This document shows positions 8,468-16,482 of a DNA stretch of 34,701 bases, piece after piece (position 1 is the first letter of the stretch; every line of letters begins with the position of its first letter). The position numbers and the translations under genes were made by a program. The notes under the pieces were generated by a model. The model searched no databases. It worked only from the letters and a program-made list of their open reading frames with translations, and was not told where the DNA came from. The stretch comes from Rhodospirillum sp. (GTDB lineage: Bacteria; Pseudomonadota; Alphaproteobacteria; Rhodospirillales; Rhodospirillaceae), in assembly GCA_021741145.1 (NCBI GenBank), contig JAIOYK010000059.1, forward strand, positions 1 to 34,701, read 5' to 3'.

Positions 8468-8640
8468 CGCGGAAGACTTCCATGAGTGCTCTTCCGCTGA
8501 CGCGGAAGACTTCCATGAGTGCTCTTCCGATAGAGCGGAAGACTTCCAAGATTGTTCTTCCGCTGACGCGGAAGACCTCCAACAGTGCCCTTCCGATAGA
8601 GCGGAGATCTCCAAGAATGCCCTTCCGCTGGCGCGAGGGC
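8457..8640 (+). repeat. Six-unit tandem array of hairpin repeats, 33-bp period, overlapping the dacC stop
   Basis: Each unit is a 20-base near-palindrome plus a 13-base spacer. Cores start at 8457, 8490, 8523, 8556, 8589 and 8621. Units 1, 2 and 4 read TCTTCCGC-TGAC-GCGGAAGA (8-bp stem). Units 3 and 5 carry ATAGAG in the loop, and unit 6 is degenerate. Spacers resemble TTCCATGAGTGC and vary more than stems. The dacC TGA (8465-8467) is the loop of unit 1. With a 13-base spacer and no cas genes this is not a CRISPR. It is transcribed as the dacC 3' UTR ahead of a strong terminator. Confidence 0.95.
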
Positions 8641-8670
8641 TTCGCCTCTCACCCAATCGATAGCCCCTGA

Positions 8671-8703
8671 ACGGCCCGGCGGTCCGTCCGCCGGGCCGTT
8701 TTT
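8671..8703 (+). terminator. Intrinsic terminator of dacC
   Basis: ACGGCCCGGCGG and CCGCCGGGCCGT form a perfect 12-bp stem with loop TCCGT, followed directly by TTTT (the T-run begins at the last stem base). On the minus strand there is no T-run, so it serves dacC and its hairpin array rather than lysE. Confidence 0.95.
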
Positions 8704-8719
8704 GATCGGTTCGGCGGCC

Positions 8720-9349
8720 CTATCCCCGCGACGCCATCCACCCGGCGAATCCGATGAAACTGGCCCCAGTGATCCGGTTGATCCAACCTTGAACCCCATC
8801 GAGCCACCCGGCACGACCAAGGCCACCCCCGGCCAAGGCATATCCCCACAGCACCAGGTATTCACAAACCAGGAACACCCCGCCCATGGTCAGGAACCGT
8901 TCGATGAAGTTCTCGGCATGGCCAATGAATTGGGGGAAGGCCGCGGTGAAATAGAGAATCGCCTTGGGATTGGCCAGGGCGGTGGTGAACTCCATCCGGG
9001 CCAAGGCCCAGACGGACACCGACCGGGACGACCGGCCCAGAGCCCGCGCCGCGGCCAGATCCGGTGGAGGACTCCGCCAGATCCGCAACCCCAAATAGGC
9101 CAGATAACAGATACCGAACCACTTAATGGCCAACAAAAGCCATGCCGCCTCGGCAAGGGCCGCGCCCAGACCAATCGCCGTGATGACGATCAGCAAGGCA
9201 AAGGCGGTGATCCGGGCGAATCCGGCGGCGCCAGCGGGGGCGCTGCCATGGCGCAGGCCATTGGTAAAGACCAGAAAATTACTGGGACCGAAGGGAACGG
9301 CCATCAAAAAGGCCGCGGGGATGAACAGCAGGATTTCATGGACGGACAT
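8720..9349 (-). CDS. LysE/RhtB-family amino-acid exporter
   Basis: Inner-membrane exporter of amino acids or derivatives; the substrate cannot be told from sequence. The 209 residues contain about six hydrophobic segments: ILLFIPAAFLMAVPFGPSN, AFALLIVITAIGLGAAL, WLLLAIKWFGICYLAYLGLR, PKAILYFTAAFPQF, and two more at the end. The N-terminal PFGPSNFLVFTNGLRHG is the hallmark LysE motif (P-GP-N). The start at 9349 has GGAGG 10-15 bases upstream. It lies 33 bases past prfC in the same direction, so it is probably co-transcribed. A stem (GACCGCC/GGCGGTC, 9371-9392) spans the prfC stop and may modulate read-through. Confidence 0.88.
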   Translation of the reverse strand: MSVHEILLFIPAAFLMAVPFGPSNFLVFTNGLRHGSAPAGAAGFARITAFALLIVITAIGLGAALAEAAWLLLAIKWFGICYLAYLGLRIWRSPPPDLAAARALGRSSRSVSVWALARMEFTTALANPKAILYFTAAFPQFIGHAENFIERFLTMGGVFLVCEYLVLWGYALAGGGLGRAGWLDGVQGWINRITGASFIGFAGWMASRG

Positions 9350-9382
9350 GACCTCGACTCCTCCGAACCCGACCGCCCCCAA

Positions 9383-10984
<1,602 letters not shown>

Positions 10985-11143
10985 CTCGGGATACGAGGGC
11001 CTGATTTACATTGGAAGGGGCGGACTCTGTCCTTTGCGGGTTCGGTTTACCAGCCCTTTTTTGTTTCCCTTGGGTTCACGGCCGCCAAACGGCTAAGATC
11101 GCGGTCCGGACGCGTTCGCAACCAATTGGATTGACTCCACGAC

Positions 11144-12208
11144 ATGACCTCTTTCCACACCGAGTTTTCCCAGAACCAGGACAATGGGCGGCGGAATCGC
11201 ATGGCGTTGGCCCTGACCCTGACCGGTGGGTTCATGGTGGCCGAACTCATTGGCGGTTGGCTGACCGGCTCCCTGGCCCTGATGGCCGACGCCGCGCATA
11301 TGCTCAGCGATACGGGCGCGCTCGCGCTCGCCCTGGGTGCCATGACCCTCGCCCGGCGCCCGGCCAATGACCAACGGACCTATGGTCTTCATCGTATGGA
11401 GGTACTCGCCGCCTTCATCAATGGCCTGGTGCTGCTGGGACTGGCGATCTGGATCGTCGTCGAAGCCATTCCCCGCATCACCAGCCCCGTGCCGGTGATC
11501 GCCGGACCGATGATGTTCATCGCCGTCCTTGGCTTGGTGGTGAATATCGCGGTCTATCGCATCCTTTCCGGAAGCGCAGGCGACGCGGACACCCCTGTCC
11601 TCGCGCATGCCCAAGGTCATGGCGGGCACGGACATGGCGGGCACGGACATGGCGGGCATGGGCATGGCGCCCATGGCGTCGGTAAGGATTTAAATACCCG
11701 AGCGGCATTGGCCCATGTGATGGGAGACCTGTTGGGATCGGTCGCGGCGATCCTGGCCGCGGGCATCATCCTGACCACCGGCTGGACCGTCGCCGACCCC
11801 CTGCTGTCGATCCTCGTTTCCGCCCTGGTGGCCCGGTCCGCCCTGGCCATCATCCGGGAAAGTGCCCATGTGCTGGTCGAGGGCACCCCTCCAGGCCTGG
11901 ACGTCCGATCCCTGTCCGAGGACATGGAACGCACCGTCGAAGGGAAGGCCGCCGTCCACCACCTGCACGCCTGGAGCTTGACGCCGGACCATCCGATGGT
12001 CACTTTCCACGTCGTCGTCGGGCACGAAGTCGACCCGGAAGCCACCCTCGCCTCGCTGAAACACCGGTTGGAGGTCCGTTGGGCGATCCGCCATTCCGTC
12101 ATTCAGGTGGAATGCGGCCCCTGCCCCGACGTGGGTCACGGGTCCTCCTCCGCCAGCTCGTATCCTTCCCATCCTGGTCTGAAAACGGAGCCCGAACCCA
12201 CGCCATGA
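11144..12208 (+). CDS. Cation diffusion facilitator (Zn2+/divalent metal exporter, CzcD/ZitB type)
   Basis: Proton-coupled exporter of Zn2+ or a similar metal across the inner membrane. There are six transmembrane segments. The two metal-site motifs sit in TM2 (DAAHMLSD, D49/H52/D56 region) and TM5 (HVMGD, H191/D195). Between TM4 and TM5 is a His-rich loop (GHGGHGHGGHGHGGHGHGAHG region), typical of zinc transporters and encoded by an imperfect DNA repeat at about 11620-11665. The cytoplasmic C-terminal domain is intact (VHHLHAWSLTPDHPMVTFHV). It is the first gene of a three-gene run: its TGA overlaps the ATG of the ABC ATPase. Zinc specificity is inferred from family resemblance. Confidence 0.93.
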   Translation: MTSFHTEFSQNQDNGRRNRMALALTLTGGFMVAELIGGWLTGSLALMADAAHMLSDTGALALALGAMTLARRPANDQRTYGLHRMEVLAAFINGLVLLGLAIWIVVEAIPRITSPVPVIAGPMMFIAVLGLVVNIAVYRILSGSAGDADTPVLAHAQGHGGHGHGGHGHGGHGHGAHGVGKDLNTRAALAHVMGDLLGSVAAILAAGIILTTGWTVADPLLSILVSALVARSALAIIRESAHVLVEGTPPGLDVRSLSEDMERTVEGKAAVHHLHAWSLTPDHPMVTFHVVVGHEVDPEATLASLKHRLEVRWAIRHSVIQVECGPCPDVGHGSSSASSYPSHPGLKTEPEPTP

Positions 12209-13164
12209 TCCGCATCAAGGGCCTGACCCATGCCTACCCCGGCCGCCGGGGCAAACCTGGCCGAATCGCCATCCAATCGTTTTCCCTCTCGGTGGCGGAG
12301 GGGACATTCACCATCCTCGCCGGTCCCAACGGCAGCGGCAAATCCACCCTGTTCCGTATCCTTTGCGGCCTCTGTCTGCCCAGTGCCGGAACGATCCATA
12401 TCGGTGGACACGACCTGTTCGCCGAACCGGCCGCGGTCCGGGGTTTGATGGGGGTGGTCTTCCAGTCTCCGGCCGTGGACAAACATCTGAGCGTCGCGGA
12501 GAACCTGGATATTCACGCCCGCCTGTACGGCCTGACCGGCGCGACCCTGACCGATCGGCGGGAGGAAGCCCTGGCTTGGTCGGGACTGAAGGACCGGTTG
12601 AAGGACAAGGTCGGCACCCTGTCGGGTGGTTTGGCCCGGCAGGTGGAACTGGCGAAATGCCTGATAACCCACCCCCGGGTGCTCCTACTGGACGAGCCGA
12701 CGACGGGACTTGACCCGGCGGCCCGCCGTGCCTTCCTGGACGCCCTGTCCCGGATCCAACGAGACCGGGGTATGACTGTTCTGATGACCAGCCACGTCTT
12801 TTCCGAGGCGGAGGACGCCGACCGCGTGGCGATCATGCGCGAGGGTCTGCTGCTCGCCCACGACACCCCCAACCGTCTGCGCGACCAGTTGGGCCGAGAT
12901 ATGCTGGTGGTTTCCGCGGTTGACGCCGAGACCCTGGCCCCCCGGATCGCCCAGGTTCTGGGTGTTCCCACCAGCCGCCATGGGGAGGAGGTCCGCGTGG
13001 AGAGCATCCCCGACGGCGGTCCGGTGCCCGCCATCGACGCCATCCTGTCGAACTTCCGCGACGAGGTCACCAGCGTCGCGGTGAAGCGTCCGACCCTGGA
13101 AGACGTCTTCATCCATGTAACCGAGCAGGCCAGCGATCCGCGGGCCGGAGAGGCCGCGGAATGA
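12205..13164 (+). CDS. ABC transporter ATP-binding protein (ABC-2 exporter class)
   Basis: Energises the adjacent permease. The 319 residues carry Walker A GPNGSGKST, a Q-loop in VVFQSPAVDKHLS, signature LSGGLARQ, Walker B VLLLDEPTTGLD and H-loop TSHVF. The extra 80 C-terminal residues (PTLEDVFIHVTEQ) are typical of NatA/DrrA-type exporters. The start is the ATG at 12205, overlapping the CDF stop (ATGA). A longer in-frame ORF from 12079 would run far into the CDF gene and is not needed. The signature has LSGGL rather than the usual LSGGM/LSGGQ, which is tolerated in this class. The substrate is unknown. Confidence 0.93.
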   Translation: MIRIKGLTHAYPGRRGKPGRIAIQSFSLSVAEGTFTILAGPNGSGKSTLFRILCGLCLPSAGTIHIGGHDLFAEPAAVRGLMGVVFQSPAVDKHLSVAENLDIHARLYGLTGATLTDRREEALAWSGLKDRLKDKVGTLSGGLARQVELAKCLITHPRVLLLDEPTTGLDPAARRAFLDALSRIQRDRGMTVLMTSHVFSEAEDADRVAIMREGLLLAHDTPNRLRDQLGRDMLVVSAVDAETLAPRIAQVLGVPTSRHGEEVRVESIPDGGPVPAIDAILSNFRDEVTSVAVKRPTLEDVFIHVTEQASDPRAGEAAE

Positions 13165-14018
13165 CAAACACCACGACGACCACCGACACCTCCTATGTCC
13201 CCCCCGACATCGCCCATGCCGTCCCCACCCGGGCGGGCACGGCCTCCGTCTCCTGGACCTTGGCCAAACGCGAATACACGCGGTTCATGCGCCAGCCCTC
13301 CCGGGTGGCGGGCTCCATCGGTCAACCCTTGCTGTTCTGGATCGTCCTGGGCGCGGGTCTGTCGCCCAGCTTCCGGCCCGCGGGCATGGAGGGCATGACC
13401 TACACCGAATATTTCTATCCCGGTGTGTTGATGATGATGGTGCTCTTCGCCGGTGTCTTCTCGTCCATCACGGTGATCGAGGACCGGGACCAGGGGTTTC
13501 TGCAGGGGGTCCTTGTGGCGCCCGTCTCCCGCATGGCCATCGTCCTGGGCAAGGTCGGCGGAGCCGCCGCCATCGCGCTGTCCCAGGCGGTCATCATGCT
13601 GCTCGTCGCGCCCTTCCTGGGGTTCCCCATGCCCGTCGAGAACTATCCGATCATCCTGCTGACCCTGGCACTGGTCTCCCTGGGTTACACGGGTCTTGGC
13701 TTCATGGTGGCCTGGCGCATGTCCTCCACCTCGGGTTTCCATGCGGTGATGATGCTGGTATTGATGCCGCTTTGGTTCCTGTCCGGCGCCCTCTTCCCCA
13801 CCGAGGGCCTACCGATCGTCATGAAAGTGATCATCTGGCTCAACCCGGTGGCCCATGGCATGACCCTGATCCGCGCGCCCTTCTACCAGGACGCGGCAAC
13901 CTTCCTGATCGATCCCGGATATCTGACCTCCCTGGCCGTGGTTCTGGTTTGGGTGGGTGCCGTCCTGACCATCAGCGCCAAGCGGGTGGCCAAGCGGGAT
14001 ATCGGCGCGAAGGTGTGA
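13161..14018 (+). CDS. ABC-2 type transporter permease
   Basis: Membrane partner of the preceding ATPase, with an ATGA overlap. The 285 residues contain a cytoplasmic N-terminus and six hydrophobic segments. These include FWIVLGAGLSPSF, YFYPGVLMMMVLFAGVFSS, MAIVLGKVGGAAAIALSQA, IILLTLALVSLGYTGLGF, MMLVLMPLWFLSGALFP and SLAVVLVWVGAVLTI. LSGALFP followed by NPVAHGMTLIR is the usual ABC2_membrane / NodJ-DrrB signature. Overlaps across all three genes imply one translationally coupled operon with the metal exporter. The transported molecule is not evident. Confidence 0.9.
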   Translation: MTNTTTTTDTSYVPPDIAHAVPTRAGTASVSWTLAKREYTRFMRQPSRVAGSIGQPLLFWIVLGAGLSPSFRPAGMEGMTYTEYFYPGVLMMMVLFAGVFSSITVIEDRDQGFLQGVLVAPVSRMAIVLGKVGGAAAIALSQAVIMLLVAPFLGFPMPVENYPIILLTLALVSLGYTGLGFMVAWRMSSTSGFHAVMMLVLMPLWFLSGALFPTEGLPIVMKVIIWLNPVAHGMTLIRAPFYQDAATFLIDPGYLTSLAVVLVWVGAVLTISAKRVAKRDIGAKV

Positions 14019-14043
14019 GCCTCAAGGAAAAAAATGGCTGGTT

Positions 14044-14097
14044 TCCCCGGGTCCAAGGGAGCCAGTGGTATCCCCGGGTCCAAGGGAGCCAGTGGTA
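14044..14097. repeat. 27-bp perfect tandem duplication after the ABC permease gene
   Basis: Two identical 27-base units (each starting TCCCCGGGTCC and ending GCCAGTGGTA) lie 26 bases past the permease stop. No terminator-like T-run follows. The remaining stretch up to the tusA-like stop at 14262 shows nothing further. Confidence 0.9.
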
Positions 14098-14261
14098 TCA
14101 GGGAATCGACTAGCGTTCACAGGTGCGAGGGCCATCACGGATCAGGCCCCGATTGGGTCGTCCCTCCCGTGTTTCCATTTCATCCAGCGGACTGTGTCCA
14201 CTTGGAACCCGAGAGCGGAGAAGATCCATGCCACGGGGGATTTAGGCAAGACCCTTGTGTC

Positions 14262-14534
14262 TCATCCGCCCTCTTCCGCGCGGCGAATGTGGAACCGATA
14301 GAGGGTCCCTTCGGGCGTCTCCTCCGTCGCCTTGGACAGCAATTCGTCCCCGGTCTGGACACAAAAGCTCACGAAATCCTTCAGGGACCCCGGATCCGAG
14401 GCGAGGATTTCCAGCACTTGACCCGCGTCCATGCGTTTCAGGGTTTTGCGCGCCCGAAGCACGGGCAAGGGGCAACTCAACCCCCGGGCATCCAGGATGT
14501 TATCGATGTTCTGGGGGGAATTCGGGATCCTCAC
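14262..14534 (-). CDS. TusA-family sulfur-carrier protein
   Basis: Small persulfide carrier (SirA/TusA fold) that relays sulfur from desulfurases or rhodanese to targets such as tRNA thiolation. The family motif is ILDARGLSCPLPVLRARKTL, with the active Cys in C-P-x-P, followed by LEILASDPGSLKDFVSFC and a final strand YRFHIRR. GTG at 14534 is chosen because GGAGAG lies 8 bases upstream; this gives 90 residues, normal for the family. An ATG-initiated 127-residue version starting at 14645 would add an unlikely N-terminus and overlap the divergent rhodanese. It is divergently arranged with a rhodanese, which supports a sulfur-transfer pair. Confidence 0.85.
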   Translation of the reverse strand: MRIPNSPQNIDNILDARGLSCPLPVLRARKTLKRMDAGQVLEILASDPGSLKDFVSFCVQTGDELLSKATEETPEGTLYRFHIRRAEEGG

Positions 14535-14647
14535 GGGTCTCACTCTCCAATCACGCTTTCGGCCTATGGCAGGTGCGAAGGGATTCCTATATGAAGGATA
14601 ATCGTCACCGAAAACCAGTCCGATGTCAGGCTTCAAGGAGAACACAT

Positions 14648-14986
14648 TTGTCCGGTCTCACCATACAGATGATCGATCCCTCCACCGTCTTGCAATGGGT
14701 CAAGGACGGCAAGGCCTTCGTCGTCGACGTCCGCGAACCTCACGAATTCGCCAGCTATCGCATCGAAGGCGCCATCTCCAACCCCCTGTCGCGCTTCAAC
14801 CCGAACTTCCTGCCCGCGGAAGGTCTCGAGGATGGCAAGGAATTGGTCTTTCATTGCCATAGTGGCGTGCGCTGCGGCCATGCCGCCGAGATGATGCGCC
14901 TGAGCGGCTTCAAGGGGACCCTGAACCGCATGGCCGGGGGAATCGTCGGTTGGCATCAGGCGGGCGGTCCCTTGGTTCAGGATTGA
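14648..14986 (+). CDS. Single-domain rhodanese (GlpE/YgaP type sulfurtransferase)
   Basis: Carries sulfane sulfur as a Cys persulfide. The CDC25/rhodanese fold is shown by FVVDVREPHEFASYRIEGAI at the start and the active loop HCHSGVRC, with the catalytic Cys first in the six-residue loop CHSGVR. It ends with LNRMAGGIVGWHQAGGPL. TTG at 14648 is preferred because a perfect AAGGAG lies 7 bases upstream, giving 112 residues; ATG 14672 (MIDPSTV) would lack a ribosome site. The divergent TusA-like gene is a natural acceptor. A second Cys directly after the loop (GVRC) is a less usual variant and might form a disulfide with the active Cys. Confidence 0.85.
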   Translation: MSGLTIQMIDPSTVLQWVKDGKAFVVDVREPHEFASYRIEGAISNPLSRFNPNFLPAEGLEDGKELVFHCHSGVRCGHAAEMMRLSGFKGTLNRMAGGIVGWHQAGGPLVQD

Positions 14987-15345
14987 TCCCCCTTCTCCCA
15001 TGACGGGGATTAAAGGTCGTCATTCGAGACCGGCTGGCGAGACCGGCTGGCGAGACCGGCTGGCGAGACCGGCGCCTCTCGGATTGACCTTTGGCTCCAC
15101 AACCCTCGGGCGTCCCCCTAGATGGTACCCGTCCGGATCGAATCCGAAGGTCATGCGGCGAATGCCGCGAGCAACAATGCACATCGAATCCAGGACAGCG
15201 GCGTGAACGCAACTCCCCAATCCGATTGGATTGTTGCGGCGCGGCGACGTGTTTTCTTGTCAGAAGCCAATTCCCCACCCATCATTTGCGCGAAAAACGA
15301 GGCATGGCCCCACCATTGGCTGGCCTTCATCGGGAGGATATGGAG
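14987..15345. other. Gene-free stretch upstream of the uspA-like gene
   Basis: It contains the 13-bp tandem array listed separately, and an inverted repeat CAATCC-GATT-GGATTG (15218-15233) about 110 bases before the next start, which could be an operator. No protein-like frame or clear promoter was found. Confidence 0.4.
15026..15073. repeat. 13-bp tandem repeat, 3.7 copies
   Basis: Three exact copies of GAGACCGGCTGGC (15026, 15039, 15052) and a fourth truncated to nine bases. It lies 40 bases past the rhodanese stop. The unit length is not a multiple of three and the region is non-coding. Confidence 0.92.
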
Positions 15346-15867
15346 ATGCTTGTTCGCTCCAACGCGTCGGACGAACGGCGTACGCGGGATGGGTATTCCC
15401 AAGGCGACCAACGGACATTCCTGGTGGTCGTGGATGACTCGACGGAACTGCGCGCGGCGGTCCGCTTCGCCGCCCGTCGGGCCCAGAATACCGGCGGCCG
15501 GGTGGCTTTGATGTACGCCATCGCGCCGGCCGAATTCGACCACTGGATGTTCGTCGGCAATCTGATCCGGGAAGAAGCCCGGGAAGACGCGGAGCATAAG
15601 CTCAACCGCCATGCTTCAATCATCCGCACCCTCTGCGGACAGCTCCCCGTCCTTTATGTGCGCGAGGGGGAATGCCGTCAGGAGTTGTTCAAACTGATCG
15701 AAGAAGAGCAAGGTATCTCAATCCTTGTCCTGGGTGCCGCGGACAATGCCGATGATCCTGGCCCCCTGGTCCGCGACCTGACAGGCCGCTATGCTGGACG
15801 TCTGCGCGTCCCGGTCACCATCGTGCCCGGGAACCTGAGCGACGAAGAAATCGATACCTTGGCCTGA
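15346..15867 (+). CDS. UspA-family universal stress protein
   Basis: Cytoplasmic nucleotide-binding stress protein, 173 residues. The N-terminal strand TFLVVVDDSTELRAAVRFAARRA and the closing segment ISILVLGAADNADD...RLRVPVTIVPGN are the usual first strand/helix and the nucleotide-loop/last strand of the Usp fold. The canonical GxxG(9)G(S/T) loop is not perfectly kept (GAADNADDPG, then RYAG), so ATP binding is uncertain. The start ATG 15346 has GGGAGG 6-8 bases upstream; ATG 15340 is in frame but too close to it. A poorly conserved basic 20-residue tail precedes the domain. Confidence 0.82.
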   Translation: MLVRSNASDERRTRDGYSQGDQRTFLVVVDDSTELRAAVRFAARRAQNTGGRVALMYAIAPAEFDHWMFVGNLIREEAREDAEHKLNRHASIIRTLCGQLPVLYVREGECRQELFKLIEEEQGISILVLGAADNADDPGPLVRDLTGRYAGRLRVPVTIVPGNLSDEEIDTLA

Positions 15868-15951
15868 CAGCGAAGTGCCCCTGGATATAGCGGGGATCAG
15901 AGCCCAGGGAATCGGCGGCGGGGAAACGCGAAACCGAGATAGGGGCGATCC

Positions 15952-16350
15952 ATGACCCAAGGCAAGCGCATCCTGTTCCTGGGGTTGGGTCACTTTTGCG
16001 TTGCCTTGGGTCTTGTCGGCGCCTTTCTGCCCCTGTTGCCCACCACGCCCTTTCTGCTTGTGGCCACCTGGGCCTATGGCCATGCCAGCCCCCGCCTGCG
16101 CCATTGGCTGTGGACCCATCCCCGGTTCGGGGCCAGCATCCGCGCCTGGCACGAACATGGCGTCATTGGACGCAAGACCAAGGCCCTGTCCCTGAGCGCC
16201 ATGACGCTGTCCTGCATGGTCACATGGTTTGTCACCGACAACCCCCTCGCGGCCATTGGCCAGGCCGTCGTCCTGGTCTGTGTCGGCGCCTTCATCGTCA
16301 GCCGACCGGAAGCCCCTCCCCGCCCGACCGCCCTGTCCGACCCCCAATAA
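15952..16350 (+). CDS. DUF454 / YbaN-family inner-membrane protein
   Basis: 132 residues with four hydrophobic stretches. The family signature is clear: GLVGAFLPLLPTTPFLLVATW, then ASPRLRHWLWTHPRFG, IRAWHEHGVIGRKTKA, and two closing helices. Function of the family is not established. GGGG precedes the ATG. It stands alone between uspA and the histidine kinase in the same direction, 84 bases after uspA. Confidence 0.85.
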   Translation: MTQGKRILFLGLGHFCVALGLVGAFLPLLPTTPFLLVATWAYGHASPRLRHWLWTHPRFGASIRAWHEHGVIGRKTKALSLSAMTLSCMVTWFVTDNPLAAIGQAVVLVCVGAFIVSRPEAPPRPTALSDPQ

Positions 16351-16405
16351 CCGACACGAAGGGGATGAAAGTCCCTTCAATCCATATTATTATACCCTCA
16401 TACTA

Positions 16406-16423
16406 GAGATTCTGGTGAATCTC
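16406..16423 (+). promoter_or_regulatory. Small inverted repeat in the histidine-kinase leader
   Basis: GAGATTC-TGGT-GAATCTC lies 60 bases before the kinase ATG. Just upstream is an A/T-rich patch (TATTATTATACC, about 16385-16396) that could provide a -10 box. It may be an operator or a 5' hairpin. Confidence 0.3.
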
Positions 16424-16482
16424 CCGCGGACGGAGGCACCCAAGTCGCGGTTCAAGATACCCCACGCCAAGCGCGGTTTCCC

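Noticed and set aside
8457-8640. CRISPR array
   Set aside because: Spacers are 13 bases and similar to each other, repeats are self-complementary and degrade to one side, and no cas gene is present.
7184-8656. A 490-codon minus-strand frame, and in the 8.46-8.64 kb array an 11-residue repeated peptide
   Set aside because: Most of it is antisense to dacC. The repeated peptide arises because the 33-bp hairpin unit is a multiple of three; no ribosome site or coding bias supports translation.
12079-12204. N-terminal extension of the ABC ATPase
   Set aside because: It would overlap the CDF coding sequence extensively; the ATG at 12205 forms a normal ATGA overlap and matches family length.
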